64,000 nucleotides of DNA, taken from Pedobacter borealis DSM 19626 (lineage in GTDB: Bacteria > Bacteroidota > Bacteroidia > Sphingobacteriales > Sphingobacteriaceae). Where the stretch lies: contig NZ_JAUG01000014.1 of NCBI RefSeq assembly GCF_000708285.2, forward strand, positions 1 to 64,000. The letters are read 5' to 3'. A program made the position numbers and the translations under genes. Below, in pieces: positions 22,029-32,300 of the stretch; within the stretch, counting starts at the first letter, position 1, and each line of letters opens with the position of its first letter. The notes under the pieces are model-generated. The model saw only the letters and a program-made list of their open reading frames with translations, did not search any database and was not told where the DNA came from.

Positions 22029-22968
22029 ATTATTGATTTTAGTTTTCTTACTCATGAGCAGTCAGGTTTTCGCCTGCGATATCTGCGGTTGTTTTATGGG
22101 CATCACCCCCTATTACAACCGCAATAGCATCAGCGTTTTATACCGTTATCGTTCGTTTAACGGCTATGAAGGACAATCGCATTCATTATTCCCTAATGGA
22201 GGAAATTTCTTAATTCCAGCGCGAAGCCAAGATTCACCAATAACCAATCATGCTGGCAATCCTGACGATTATGAACTTTACCGTTCTTTAGAAGTTAGAG
22301 GTAAATATTTCATCAATAGTAAACTGGAAATCAATGCCATTTTACCTTATGTTTCCAATAGCGAGCGTTATAATGGATATACCTCCTCTATTTCTAGCCT
22401 GGGTGATATTAATTTGTATACAGGTTACCATCTCGTGCAAAAACTAGAAGATAATTTTAAACAACAATTGATTGCCGGAGCCGGTATAAAGTTGCCAACT
22501 GGCAAAAACGATTTTAAAAATGCGGCAGGTATCCGTTATTCATCGTTGATGCAGGCCGGAACAGGGAGTACCGATGGTTTTGTATACCTAAACTACATGG
22601 TAGGCTTAGGAAAATTTGGGGCAAGTTTAAATACTTCCTACAAGGTTAACGGAACCAATAGCCGCGATGAGGGTATTGCTAATAGCACGACAAGTTTCCT
22701 AAATATTTTTTATACCCAAAGAGTTGGCAAAGATATTCAGGTTATGCCATCAGCGCAGTTTTTTTATGAATATTCTGGTGGAGAAAAATACCAGGGCCAA
22801 AAAACAGGAGAACACGTCATGAATAATCTAATGGGCGGCGCAGGTATAGATGTTTTTTATAAGAATGTGGCACTAAATGCAGGTATTCAAAAGAATATCT
22901 GGGAAGCTGAAACCGATCACCCAATGAGTGCAGGAAAGGTTTATGTTGGAATTACTTATAATTTTTAA
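21991..22968 (+). CDS. Outer-membrane beta-barrel protein with CDICGC motif
   Basis: This 325-residue protein has a signal peptide (LLILVFLLMSSQVFA) cut just before CDICGCFMGITPYYNR; the CxxCxC at the mature N-terminus is a likely metal or disulfide site. The rest shows alternating hydrophobic strands with aromatic ends and finishes KVYVGITYNF, typical of outer-membrane barrels. It overlaps the MbnH-like gene by 38 bp, a sign of tight coupling. A transport role for copper or a copper chelate is plausible but inferred from the neighbourhood. An internal ATG could shorten the N-terminus slightly. Confidence 0.7.
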   Translation: MNLSKTHYTASRKLLILVFLLMSSQVFACDICGCFMGITPYYNRNSISVLYRYRSFNGYEGQSHSLFPNGGNFLIPARSQDSPITNHAGNPDDYELYRSLEVRGKYFINSKLEINAILPYVSNSERYNGYTSSISSLGDINLYTGYHLVQKLEDNFKQQLIAGAGIKLPTGKNDFKNAAGIRYSSLMQAGTGSTDGFVYLNYMVGLGKFGASLNTSYKVNGTNSRDEGIANSTTSFLNIFYTQRVGKDIQVMPSAQFFYEYSGGEKYQGQKTGEHVMNNLMGGAGIDVFYKNVALNAGIQKNIWEAETDHPMSAGKVYVGITYNF

Positions 22969-22978
22969 ATCACAGCAT

Positions 22979-23410
22979 ATGAACAGATTAAACATTTTGT
23001 TATTAAGCATAACAGCAGCGCTTCTTTTTTCCTGTAAAACGGAACCTGATTCGAAAGCGATACGCCAGGAAGTACTTAACATCCACGATAAATTAATGAT
23101 TGATGGGGAAAAAGTAGTAAAGAACAAAATGAAATTAGATAAACTCTTGGTTTCAGATCAGATTAAACTTGCTCAGGATTCGGTATTACAAAAACAAAAA
23201 ATAAATGTTTTAATTATACGGTTAAATGCAGCTGATGAAAAAATGATGGATTGGATGCACTTCTTCAAAGACGATTTTAAAGGAAAAACCGAACAGGAAG
23301 ATCTTGATTATTATAAATCCGAAATGGTGAAAATAAGAGCCGTTGAAGATAGTTATATCAAGATTACGAGAGAATCAGATTCGTTGATAAACGCATATCA
23401 AGTTAAATAA
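22979..23410 (+). CDS. Helical lipoprotein of the copper locus
   Basis: This 143-residue protein has a lipoprotein signal (MNRLNILLLSITAALLFSC). The mature part is almost entirely helical and charged, with Met-rich stretches (DEKMMDWMHFFKDDFKGK), which could be copper ligands or just coiled-coil. No family function is known to me. It lies 10 bp after the barrel gene. ATG 22979 is chosen because the upstream in-frame start lies in the barrel gene and the signal peptide begins here. Confidence 0.65.
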   Translation: MNRLNILLLSITAALLFSCKTEPDSKAIRQEVLNIHDKLMIDGEKVVKNKMKLDKLLVSDQIKLAQDSVLQKQKINVLIIRLNAADEKMMDWMHFFKDDFKGKTEQEDLDYYKSEMVKIRAVEDSYIKITRESDSLINAYQVK

Positions 23411-23490
23411 GAAAGTCAGAGGTCTGGAGTCGGAAGTTTATGAGCATAATCCTTAAACTCTGGTCTTCGGACACCAGACTCCGGACTTTC
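23411..23490. repeat. Inverted repeat with GTCTGGAGTC arms
   Basis: GAAAGTC-AGAG-GTCTGGAGTCGGAAG and CTTCGGACACCAGACTCCGGACTTTC are imperfect inverted arms around 20-25 bases of loop. It follows the stop codon of the helical lipoprotein by one base and may work as a terminator or processing site. Only this copy is in the window. Confidence 0.6.
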
Positions 23491-23522
23491 AAAGAAATTT
23501 GTCAATTAAAAAGAATTTTAAA

Positions 23523-23783
23523 ATGAAAAAATTAAATCTTATCGTAATCCTAATTGGATTAGCAACCTTGTCATTAAAATCAAATGCGACACCAGTAATC
23601 AACGGATCAAAAACAAGCCCTATCGATTCTGCAAAGAATGCAACGGTAGATCCGGTTTGCAAAATGAAAGTAAAAGCCCAAACAGCTAAAACTACGGTTT
23701 ATAATAAGGTTACCTATAGTTTCTGTTCGGAAAGCTGTAAACAGAAATTTGTAGCGGAGCCAGCGAAGTACGTGAAAAAATAA
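23523..23783 (+). CDS. YHS-domain metal-binding protein
   Basis: This 86-residue protein has a signal peptide (LNLIVILIGLATLSLKSNA) followed by a YHS domain: ATVDPVCKMKVKAQTAKTTV (~44-63) and YSFCSESCKQKFVAEPAKYV (~66-85). The Cys residues at VC and FCSESC are the metal ligands in YHS/TRASH domains, known from copper and heavy-metal proteins. ATG 23523 starts directly at the signal peptide. It fits the copper theme of its neighbours. Confidence 0.82.
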   Translation: MKKLNLIVILIGLATLSLKSNATPVINGSKTSPIDSAKNATVDPVCKMKVKAQTAKTTVYNKVTYSFCSESCKQKFVAEPAKYVKK

Positions 23784-23801
23784 ATTGGGAGATCTAGTAT
23801 T

Positions 23802-23868
23802 TGTCACTCTGAATTTATTTCAGGGTCTTTGTTGCTGGATAGATGCTGAAATAAATTCAGCATGACGA
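23802..23868. repeat. Palindromic intergenic repeat, family B
   Basis: Arms TGTCACTCTGAATTTATTTCAGGGTCT and GATGCTGAAATAAATTCAGCATGACG form nested hairpins in 67 bp. It separates the YHS gene from the SCO gene. Confidence 0.75.
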
Positions 23869-23915
23869 TAAGTCAAACAAATTACCTCGTATATTTACAT
23901 TTTTAAAATAAAATC

Positions 23916-24566
23916 ATGAATAAAATTACTGCTTACATCGCAACTTGCCTGCTAGTTGTTTCCATATTTACCGCTTGTAAACAAGAGAGAAAACTTCCCT
24001 TTTATGGCGAACGTCATGCCGAAACCGTTAAAGATGCAGCTGGAATAGAGAAAATTGATACCGTTTACCAAACTATTCCAAATTGGTCTTTCTTAAACCA
24101 GGATAGCATAGTAACAACGAACAAGGCAACAGATGGTAAAATCTACATTGCTGATTTTTTCTTTACTTCTTGTACCACCATCTGCCCTACCATGCACCGC
24201 AACTTAATGTCGGTTTACAATGAATTTAAAACTAATCCGGATGTGATGTTTGTATCACACACCATCGATTTTAAATACGACAGACCACACGTTCTGAAAA
24301 AATACGCTCAAAAATTAGGTGTAGACGGACCAAAATGGCAGTTTCTTTATGGAAGTAAAGACAGCGTATATACCCTGGCAGAAAAGAACTATTTAGTGGC
24401 TGTTGGCGAAGATAGTACTGCTAAAGATGGGTATATCCATCAAGGATATCTGGTTTTAATCGATAAAGACAGACGGATCCGCGGTGCTTATGATGGCACT
24501 AAAGAAGAGCAGGTAGAGCAATTAAAAAAGGATATCCCTGTTTTATTGGCTGAATATAAAAAGTAA
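23916..24566 (+). CDS. SCO1/SenC family copper chaperone lipoprotein
   Basis: This 216-residue lipoprotein (VSIFTAC, Cys21) has a thioredoxin-like SCO domain. The copper ligands are Cys86 and Cys90 in FFFTSCTTICPTM and His175 in DGYIHQGYLVLID. SCO proteins deliver copper to the CuA site of cytochrome oxidase or act as thiol reductases. The upstream TATATTTA at ~23893 may be its own -7 box. It is flanked on both sides by palindromic repeats. Confidence 0.9.
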   Translation: MNKITAYIATCLLVVSIFTACKQERKLPFYGERHAETVKDAAGIEKIDTVYQTIPNWSFLNQDSIVTTNKATDGKIYIADFFFTSCTTICPTMHRNLMSVYNEFKTNPDVMFVSHTIDFKYDRPHVLKKYAQKLGVDGPKWQFLYGSKDSVYTLAEKNYLVAVGEDSTAKDGYIHQGYLVLIDKDRRIRGAYDGTKEEQVEQLKKDIPVLLAEYKK

Positions 24567-24576
24567 TAATCTAAAT

Positions 24577-24679
24577 CGTCATTTCGATCCGATAGCTATC
24601 GGATGGATTGCAGCCCCGAACTTTCGGGAGAGAAATCCATTAGATTTCTCGACCCCATTTCAATACGCTCGAAATGACG
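24577..24679. repeat. Palindromic intergenic repeat, family C
   Basis: CGTCATTTCGATCCGATAGC and GCTCGAAATGACG bracket inner hairpins (CCGATAGCTATCGG, CCCGAACTTTCGGG) and the words AGAGAAATCC / TAGATTTCTCGA. It lies between the SCO and cytochrome c genes. Confidence 0.8.
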
Positions 24680-24699
24680 ATTTTTACAACAAAACATCA

Positions 24700-25122
24700 A
24701 TGCGCAAGTACATCATCAACTCCATCTTTTTCCTTTTCATTATAGGCATCATTGTATCTTGCCAAAACCAGGAAACAATCGATCTACAGAATTACATGTC
24801 TAACGGAAAAGATATTTATAAAGCCAATTGCCAGAATTGTCACGGCGAAAATGGTGAAGGATTGGGTGAGCTTGCACCTCCATTAACTGATTCGGTATTT
24901 TTAAAAACAAACAAAAACCGCTTAGCTTGTTTTATCAAAAACGGTGCAAATGAATCTTTGATCGTCCACGGAAAAGAATACAAAGAAAAAATGCCCGCTT
25001 TCCCTGAACTGGCTGATATTGATGTAGCACAGGTAATGGTTTATATCGCCAATTCGTTTGGCAATAAGCAGGGTTTTGTGCCCTACTCGCAGGTTTCAAA
25101 GGATTTGCAGAATTGTAAATAA
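24700..25122 (+). CDS. Cytochrome c lipoprotein
   Basis: This 140-residue lipoprotein (FIIGIIVSC, Cys21) has a single heme c site, CQNCH (44-48) in IYKANCQNCHGENGEGLGELA, with the likely distal ligand Met98 in EYKEKMPAFPELAD. The C-terminal helix VAQVMVYIANSFGN is standard for class I cytochromes c. It probably passes electrons to or from the MbnH-like enzyme or a terminal oxidase; this partner choice is inferred from proximity. Confidence 0.88.
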   Translation: MRKYIINSIFFLFIIGIIVSCQNQETIDLQNYMSNGKDIYKANCQNCHGENGEGLGELAPPLTDSVFLKTNKNRLACFIKNGANESLIVHGKEYKEKMPAFPELADIDVAQVMVYIANSFGNKQGFVPYSQVSKDLQNCK

Positions 25123-25171
25123 ACAGGTGCTATAATTATTTCTATTTCAGGTATTTCTCTTCTACTGCGTA

Positions 25172-25239
25172 CGTCACCCTGAATTCATTTCAGGGTCTTA
25201 AATATTAATACAGATACTGAAATAAATTCAGCATGACGA
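25172..25239. repeat. Palindromic intergenic repeat, family B
   Basis: CGTCACCCTGAATTCATTTCAGGGTCT and GATACTGAAATAAATTCAGCATGACG form two hairpins within one longer inverted repeat. It ends the copper locus and precedes the RNase P RNA promoter. Confidence 0.75.
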
Positions 25240-25264
25240 TAACCAGAGATAAATCTTCGTGTTC

Positions 25265-25298
25265 TTTGTGCCTTTGTACTTAAAAAACCCCATCTTTG
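25265..25298 (+). promoter_or_regulatory. Promoter of the RNase P RNA gene
   Basis: TTTG at 25265-25268 (or 25273-25276) and CATCTTTG at 25291-25298, one mismatch from TAnnTTTG, place the start at about 25303-25305, exactly where the P1 helix of the RNA begins. Confidence 0.5.
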
Positions 25299-25303
25299 CG
25301 CAA

Positions 25304-25683
25304 AATGCAGGTTGTTCTATCGCTGTCTCGGGTAAAACCGGGAGAGAGGAAAGTCCGGGCAACGCAGGGCATCTCGCTTTCTAACGGAAAGGGGTTCAGG
25401 AATGAAAACCTGAATTACGGATTAGTGCAACAGAAAATATACCGCTCTGGCTTATGTCTGAGTAAGGGTGAAAACGTGCGGTAAGAGCGCACGAGCATTA
25501 CAGGCGACTGTAGTGGTTTGTAAACCCCGAGAGTTGAAAGACCAAATAGGCTAACGTACGTAGGGCTGCCCGTCCGATGTTAGTGGGTAGGTCGTTAGAG
25601 ATAAACGGCAACGTTTATAGTGGATAAATGATAGAAATCCTGAGCGATCAGGAAACAGAACCCGGCTTATAGACCTGCATTTT
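25304..25683 (+). ncRNA. rnpB: RNase P RNA, bacterial class A
   Basis: The catalytic RNA of RNase P, which removes 5' leaders from tRNA precursors. Both universal blocks of the P4 core are present: GAGGAAAGTCCGGGC near 25345 and ACAGAACCCGGCTTAT at 25655-25670. The ends AATGCAGGT (25304) and ACCTGCATT (25673-25681) pair as helix P1, followed by a T-tract that also serves as terminator. The T-tract overlaps the stop codon of the convergent PPK2 gene. A 62-codon frame inside is chance. Confidence 0.95.
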
Positions 25684-25685
25684 TT

Positions 25686-26570
25686 TTATTCACTTAATAA
25701 AACACTTTTTGTTTCGTCGAGTTTGGCCACTTCAGCTTCACCCAAAACAGGAAACTTCAGATCCAGGCTTTTTAATTTGTCTTCAATAATTTCACTTATT
25801 GCCAATCGGGCAAACCATTTTTTATCGGCAGGTATGATGTGCCAAGGCGATTCTGCTGTACTTGTTTCGTTAATCGCGTCCTGATAGGCCTCCATATACT
25901 TATCCCATAACGCCCTTTCTTTAATATCGCCCGAAGAGAATCTCCAGTTTTTAGTAGGATCATCAATACGTTCTAAAAAGCGTTGTTTCTGTTCATCCCT
26001 GCTCACATTTAAAAAAAACTTCAAAATTACCGTTCCATTGGCCGTTAAATGTTCTTCAAAATTTCTGATACTCTTATAGCGCTGTTGCCAAAAGCTTTTA
26101 TTGATCTTTTTTACATCACTAAAACCTGGGATATTTTCGCTTAAAACATATTCGGGATGCACCTTACAAACCAAAACGTTTTCATAATGCGAACGGTTAT
26201 GAATACCTATCCTGCCACGTTCTGGCAAAGCTTTATAATGTCTCCACAAAAAATCATGTTCATATTCTTCTAACGTTGGCACTTTAAAAGTATAAACCTG
26301 GCATCCCTGTGGATTTAGTCCACTCATTACATGTTCAATTGCGCTGTCTTTCCCTGCAGCATCCATTGCCTGAAAAATAATCAGAACGGAATGTTTTCCA
26401 GATGCATATAATTTCTCCTGTAAATGATTGAGTTCTATTTTCGAATTCACCAATGCATCTTTAGCTTTTTCTTTATTATAACCACCGGTATAATCTGTTT
26501 TGTGATTTTTTAAAGAAAATTTCTTATCGCCTTGTACAATTAATCCTTTAAATTCGTTTTTCATAATCAT
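25686..26570 (-). CDS. Polyphosphate kinase 2 family protein
   Basis: This 294-residue PPK2 phosphorylates nucleoside mono- or diphosphates with polyphosphate. Walker A is in QAMDAAGKDSAIEHVMSGLN (~66-86), and ERGRIGIHNRSHYENVLV (~118-135) and RDEQKQRFLERIDDPTKNWRF hold the conserved Arg-rich lid and acidic residues. The length fits single-domain PPK2 of class I or III; the substrate preference cannot be read from sequence alone. An ATG two codons in is an equally good start. It converges with rnpB. Other polyphosphate genes lie near 48-57 kb. Confidence 0.9.
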   Translation of the reverse strand: MIMKNEFKGLIVQGDKKFSLKNHKTDYTGGYNKEKAKDALVNSKIELNHLQEKLYASGKHSVLIIFQAMDAAGKDSAIEHVMSGLNPQGCQVYTFKVPTLEEYEHDFLWRHYKALPERGRIGIHNRSHYENVLVCKVHPEYVLSENIPGFSDVKKINKSFWQQRYKSIRNFEEHLTANGTVILKFFLNVSRDEQKQRFLERIDDPTKNWRFSSGDIKERALWDKYMEAYQDAINETSTAESPWHIIPADKKWFARLAISEIIEDKLKSLDLKFPVLGEAEVAKLDETKSVLLSE

Positions 26571-26708
26571 GTATTGGTTTTAGATAAATCGATGCATCAA
26601 TAATTTAAATATAGAACTAAAAAATAAGTAAATTAAATACGTTAATTTGCATATAGAGTTTTTTATATTTAACGCCACAGCTTTTACCTAAAGATCATCT
26701 TATCCAAT

Positions 26709-29159
26709 ATGTTTAAAGAGATAAAAAACAAGTACTTACGTTATTCTACAATAGTTTTATTTTTTATAATAATTTTCTTTTCTGCCCTTCAATTAAACTT
26801 TTTGTGGCTATTTGGCTACTCACCAAGTGTTCGAGACATTAAAGCGCCTACACTTCGTGTAGGTTCGGAACTTTACACTGCCGATGGAAAACTGATTGGC
26901 AGATACTTTAAAGAAAACAGAACACCTGTAAATTATAATGAAATTGCACCAAGCGTAGTGCAGGCTTTAGTCGCTACCGAAGATGTGCGTTTCTACAAAC
27001 ATTGGGGTATCGATGTACAAGCAGTTGGCCGTGCAGTTGTTGGTTTAGGAAAAGATGGCGGGGCCAGTACCATTACGCAACAATTGGCAAAAAACCTTTA
27101 CCGTACGCGTTATAATAAATCGCAGGGATTATTGATCAAAATACCTTTGGTAAGAACTTTGATTGTAAAATTAAAGGAATGGATGACTGCTGTAAAGTTA
27201 GAATCCAACTATTCTAAAAATGATATTATCACCATGTACCTGAATACCGTTTCTTTCGGTAACAATACTTATGGAATAAAAACAGCCAGCCGGATTTACT
27301 TTGATAAGGAAGCAAAAGATTTAGCCACTACGGACGCTGCCATGCTTGTGGGCATGCTAAAGGGCACAACGTTATATAATCCAACCAAAAACCCGGCAAA
27401 AGCATTAGAAAGAAGAAATGTGGTGCTTGCACAAATGAACAAGTACAAGTACCTGAGCAAAGATAGTTTAACCGAATTATCCAAAGAGCCGATTAAACTA
27501 AAAGAAGGCAAAATGCAGGATGGCAGCGATGGTGACTCTTATTTAAGGGCTGCTGTGGCAAAATACTTGGAAAAATGGTGTAATGATAATGGTTACGATC
27601 TTTATGAAGATGGATTAAAAATTTACACTACTATAGATTCTAAACTTCAAAAATATGCTGAGGAAGCAGTTGCCAATCAGATGAGGATTTTGCAGCGCAG
27701 GTTTTATAATGTGTGGGGAAACGAAGATCCTTGGTATGATTCGGAAAAACAAAAGGTTAATTATCCAGACAGGGCGATGAAAAACTTGCCGATTTACGCA
27801 CTTTTACAAAAGAAATTCCCTAACAATCCAGATTCTGTTACCGCCTACTTTAATAAAAAGAAAAGGATGCAGATCTTCACTTACAAAGGCAATCGTGATA
27901 CTTCATTCTCTACTTTGGATTCTATCCGTTATTACGGTAAAATCATGAATACCGGAATGATGACCATGGAACCCGCAAGCGGTAAAATTAAAGTTTGGGT
28001 AGGTGGTATCGACCATAAATTTTTCAAATACGATCACGTTAATCAATCTAAACGCCAGGCAGGTTCTACTTTTAAGCCTTTTGCTTATTTAACGGCATTA
28101 GAACAAGGCATGAGTCCTTGTGATAAATTTACAGATAAACCTGTTAAAATTGCTTACCAGGATAAAGGTGAAACGAAATATTGGGAGCCAAAAAATGCCG
28201 ATTACAGTGTTTCGTACCGCGAAATGAGTTTAAGGTGGGCAATGGCGAAATCAGTAAATACCATTACCGCTCAGGTAACCGAAAAGGTGGGCTGGGATAA
28301 TGTTGTAAAATATGCGCACGAGTGCGGAATCGATAGCCATCTGGAATCTGTTCCATCTGTAAGTTTGGGTTCAAACGATGTTACGGTTTATGAAATGGTA
28401 AAAGCTTATGCTACCTTCATGAATAAAGGGATTAAAACTGATCCCATTTTAGTTGAGAAAATTAACGATCAGGATAACAATGTAATTGATGAGTTTAAAC
28501 CTAAAACAAAAAGGGTTTTAACAGAAGAAATTGCCTGGTTAATGACTTATATGTTCCGTGGCGGTATGGAAGAGCCAGAAGGTACATCGCAGGCATTATG
28601 GGAATGGCCGGATCTATTTAGAAAAAACAATCAAATTGGCGGTAAAACAGGTACTTCTTCTGATTATGTAGACGCCTGGTATATGGGTTTAACCAAAGAT
28701 CTGGTAACTGGTGTTTGGGTAGGCTGTGATGAAAGAACAGCACACTTTAAAAACGGCGAACAAGGAGAAGGCTCAAGAACGGCACTACCCATTTTCGCTA
28801 AGTTTATGGAGAAAGTATACCTCGATCCAAAATCCGGTTATACATATGGTCCATTCCCTAAAGCAACAGTCGATATTACGAGAACCTACAATTGCCCTAG
28901 CCCACGGATTATAAGAGATACCACATCAACCGATAGCTTAGCAGTAGATTCCACAGATTTTACCGTCCCTGAAACACCAGAAACGGTTATTCCTGTAACC
29001 ATTGAACCTGAAGTAAAAAAAGAAGAAAAGAAAGTTGAACCTGTTCAAACTCCTCCAGCAGCTACTGTTCCTTTAACCAGAAAGGAAGAAAGAGAACTGA
29101 GAAGAAAACAACGTCAGGAAGAAAAAGAAAAGAAAAAGAACGAGAACAATCAGCCTTAG
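26709..29159 (+). CDS. Penicillin-binding protein 1A, bifunctional
   Basis: This 816-residue class A PBP makes and cross-links peptidoglycan. A membrane anchor (~13-35) is followed by the glycosyltransferase domain with catalytic Glu91 (VATEDVRFYKHWGID) and GGASTITQQLAKNLY, then the transpeptidase domain with Ser453 in AGSTFKPF (SxxK), SVN in AKSVNTITAQ and KTGTSS near 645. The C-terminal ~90 residues are low-complexity and Glu/Lys/Pro-rich (VKKEEKKVEPVQTPP), probably disordered. It is a single-gene unit. Confidence 0.93.
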   Translation: MFKEIKNKYLRYSTIVLFFIIIFFSALQLNFLWLFGYSPSVRDIKAPTLRVGSELYTADGKLIGRYFKENRTPVNYNEIAPSVVQALVATEDVRFYKHWGIDVQAVGRAVVGLGKDGGASTITQQLAKNLYRTRYNKSQGLLIKIPLVRTLIVKLKEWMTAVKLESNYSKNDIITMYLNTVSFGNNTYGIKTASRIYFDKEAKDLATTDAAMLVGMLKGTTLYNPTKNPAKALERRNVVLAQMNKYKYLSKDSLTELSKEPIKLKEGKMQDGSDGDSYLRAAVAKYLEKWCNDNGYDLYEDGLKIYTTIDSKLQKYAEEAVANQMRILQRRFYNVWGNEDPWYDSEKQKVNYPDRAMKNLPIYALLQKKFPNNPDSVTAYFNKKKRMQIFTYKGNRDTSFSTLDSIRYYGKIMNTGMMTMEPASGKIKVWVGGIDHKFFKYDHVNQSKRQAGSTFKPFAYLTALEQGMSPCDKFTDKPVKIAYQDKGETKYWEPKNADYSVSYREMSLRWAMAKSVNTITAQVTEKVGWDNVVKYAHECGIDSHLESVPSVSLGSNDVTVYEMVKAYATFMNKGIKTDPILVEKINDQDNNVIDEFKPKTKRVLTEEIAWLMTYMFRGGMEEPEGTSQALWEWPDLFRKNNQIGGKTGTSSDYVDAWYMGLTKDLVTGVWVGCDERTAHFKNGEQGEGSRTALPIFAKFMEKVYLDPKSGYTYGPFPKATVDITRTYNCPSPRIIRDTTSTDSLAVDSTDFTVPETPETVIPVTIEPEVKKEEKKVEPVQTPPAATVPLTRKEERELRRKQRQEEKEKKKNENNQP

Positions 29160-29331
29160 TTTTTATCGCGATAAATAACCAGATACCTCAACTATCTGCG
29201 CTTTTGAGTAGAAAAAATTCTAAAAAGTGTTAAAATTTTAATACTGTTTTAAACAATTGCTATTTTTATTTCCCAAATCTCTTACAATTTCATTTTCGTA
29301 AATTATTGAACTTCATTAAAAAACCACACAT

Positions 29332-32300
29332 ATGAAAATAGGCTCTACTTTATTAAAGCGATATTCTTCTTTATTGCTTCTGCTTATTCTTTCTTTTTCT
29401 GTTAAGGCCCAATATTTCGGACAAAACAAGGTAAGGTATAAAAAACTCGACTTTAAAGTTTTGCAAACACCCCATTTCGAGATTTACTACTACATCAAAA
29501 ACGAGAAACTTTTAAAACGTTTTTCGCAAGACGCCGAAACCTGGTACAAAATGCATCAGGAAGTTTTTAGAGATACTTTTTTAAAGAAAAATCCTATTAT
29601 TCTGTATAATAACCATCCTGATTTCCAGCAAACAACAGCGCTTAACGGAGAAATTGGAATTGGTACCGGTGGAGTTACAGAGGCACTAAAAAACAGGGTA
29701 ATTATGCCTGTTATGGAGCTAAATAGCCAAACAAGACACGTTTTAGGTCACGAGCTTGTTCATGCTTTTCAATACCACCTTTTGCTTGAAAAAGATTCGA
29801 TTAGCTTAGAAAATGTTGGGCAAACACCACTATGGATGGTTGAAGGTATGGCTGAATACTTGTCAATCGGAAAAAAGGATGCATTTACTTCCATGTGGAT
29901 GCGCGATGCCATGTTGAACCGTGATATCCCTTCATTGAAAGATTTAACCAACTCTAACAAATATTTCCCTTACCGTTATGGCCAGGCATTTTGGACTTAC
30001 ATAGGTTCTCAGTACGGCGATACCACCATCGTTCCGTTGTTTAAGAATACTGCAAAATATGGTTATGAAAACGCCATCAGGTATACTTTTGGCTATGATG
30101 ACAAAACATTGTCGGGTTTATGGAAAAATTCTATCGATGCGCATTATAAACCAATGTTAAAAGCAGATAGTTCACAGATCAAAATTACGGGTACAAAAAT
30201 CATCGATAATAAAAACGCAGGCAATATGAACGTTGCCCCTGCCCTTAGTCCAGATGGAAAATATTTGGCTTTCATGTCAGAAAAAGACCTTTTTGGCATT
30301 GATTTATTTCTTGCAGATGCCAAAACCGGCAGAATTATCAGGAAGCTGAGCAGTCAGATTTCTAACGGCCATATTGATGATTTCAACTTTATAGAGTCAG
30401 CTGGAGCATGGTCGCCGGATAGTAAACAGTTTGCCTTCAGTATCTTCAGCCATGGCAAAAACCAGATGATGATTATCAATGTTTCAAACGGAACTACGGT
30501 TTCTCAAACAGCGATGGATCAGGTGCAGCAATTTGGTAATTTAACCTGGTCGCCAAATGGAAAAGATGTGGCTTTTTCGGGTATGGTTGAAGGACAGAGC
30601 GATATCTTCTCCTACAATTTAGACACCAAAACAATTACCCAAATTACTAACGATGTATATTCTGATTATGCACCCAGTTACTCTCCCGATGGTAAAAAAC
30701 TGGTATTTTCATCAGATAGAGCGGCAATTCAGGCGAATGTAGTTAATGCAGTACTGCCTATAAACCTAGCTGTTTACGATATCGCTTCTAAAACAGTGAG
30801 CAATTTAAATGTTTTTCCAGGAGCAAATAACCTAAATGCTCAGTTCTCTTCAAACAGTCAAAATATCTATTTCCTTTCTAACAGAGATGGATTTAGGAAT
30901 TTATATAAATACAATTTCGCAGATAATACAGTAGATCAGTTAACTGATTATTTCACAGGAATTAGCGGGATTACCGAGTTTTCGCCTGCAATTTCAGTGT
31001 CTACAACTGATGATATTGTATATAGCTATTATCGCTACCAACGTTATACTTTGTATAATGCTAAGTTAAGCAGCTTTAAAGCGAAACGAATTGGGAATCA
31101 GGATGAAAATTTTGATGCTGCTATCCTTCCTCCGATGGAAAACATTGGTGTAAACATCATCAATTCCAATTTAAATAATTTTGATCGTTTCGAAAAAACC
31201 ACAGCCGATTCGATGAAAACTGTGCCATACAAACCGAAATTCAGGTTAGATTATTTAGCAAATAGTGGTGTTGGTGTTTCTACCAGCCGTTTCGGAACCG
31301 GTGTTTCTGGTGGTATTGTGGGTATGTTTAGCGATATACTAGGCACCAATCAAATCATAGCAAACCTATCCGTAAACGGAGAAATTTACGATTTTGGTGG
31401 ATTAGTGGGTTACATTAATCAAAAAAGCAGAATCAACTGGGGTGCAGCTGTTTCCCACATCCCATATGTATCAGGATTTAGGTCTTACGGATACGAAAAT
31501 ATCCCTACAGGTGATAATAAAACTGTTAATGCCTTAGCAGACAGAACAGATATTATTAGAACTTTCGAAGATCAGATCCAGGTTTTTGGGGCTTATCCAT
31601 TTAGTAAAATACATAGATTTGAATTGGGCGGCGCATTTTCGCATTATAGTTATAGAGTTGATCGATATAGCAATTATTACAATTCGGCGGGTTACTACAT
31701 TGGTTCAGACAAAAGCAGGATTTCTAACGACGTTGCTTCTCAGGACTACGGCATTCCGTTTAATTCTTTTACACTTTATCAGTTAAACGCTGGCTTTATT
31801 GGTGATAATTCTATTTTCGGCCTTACTGGTCCACTTGATGGTTTTAGATACCGTGTAAGTGGGGAAAAGTATTTTGGCTCCTATAATTTTGCTGGTGTAA
31901 CTGCCGATCTTCGTAAATATTGGAGAGCTAAGCCTGTAACTTTTGCCGTAAGAAGTTACAATACTTTAAGAATTGGTAAAGATGCAGATAGGCTTTATCC
32001 AATGTATCTGGGTTATCCTTATTTAATTAGAGGTTACGAATCAAATTCAATTTACAAAAGTACCTCGGCTCAATCGTCAGAATCTTTCGATATTAACCAG
32101 TTAACAGGAAGTAAAATAGCCGTTTTTAACTTCGAAGTACGCTTACCTTTTACAGGGCCTAAAAAGTTAGCTGCAATACCTTCTAAATTTTTATTCTCTG
32201 ATCTGAATTTATTCTTTGATGCAGGATTGGCCTGGACAAACGATACCAAGGTAAAGTTTAAAAGTGAACCGACCTATATGACAGAATCTGTATTAGATAG

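Noticed and set aside
25296..25484. 62-codon open frame on the plus strand
   Set aside because: It lies entirely within the RNase P RNA and has no protein-like composition.
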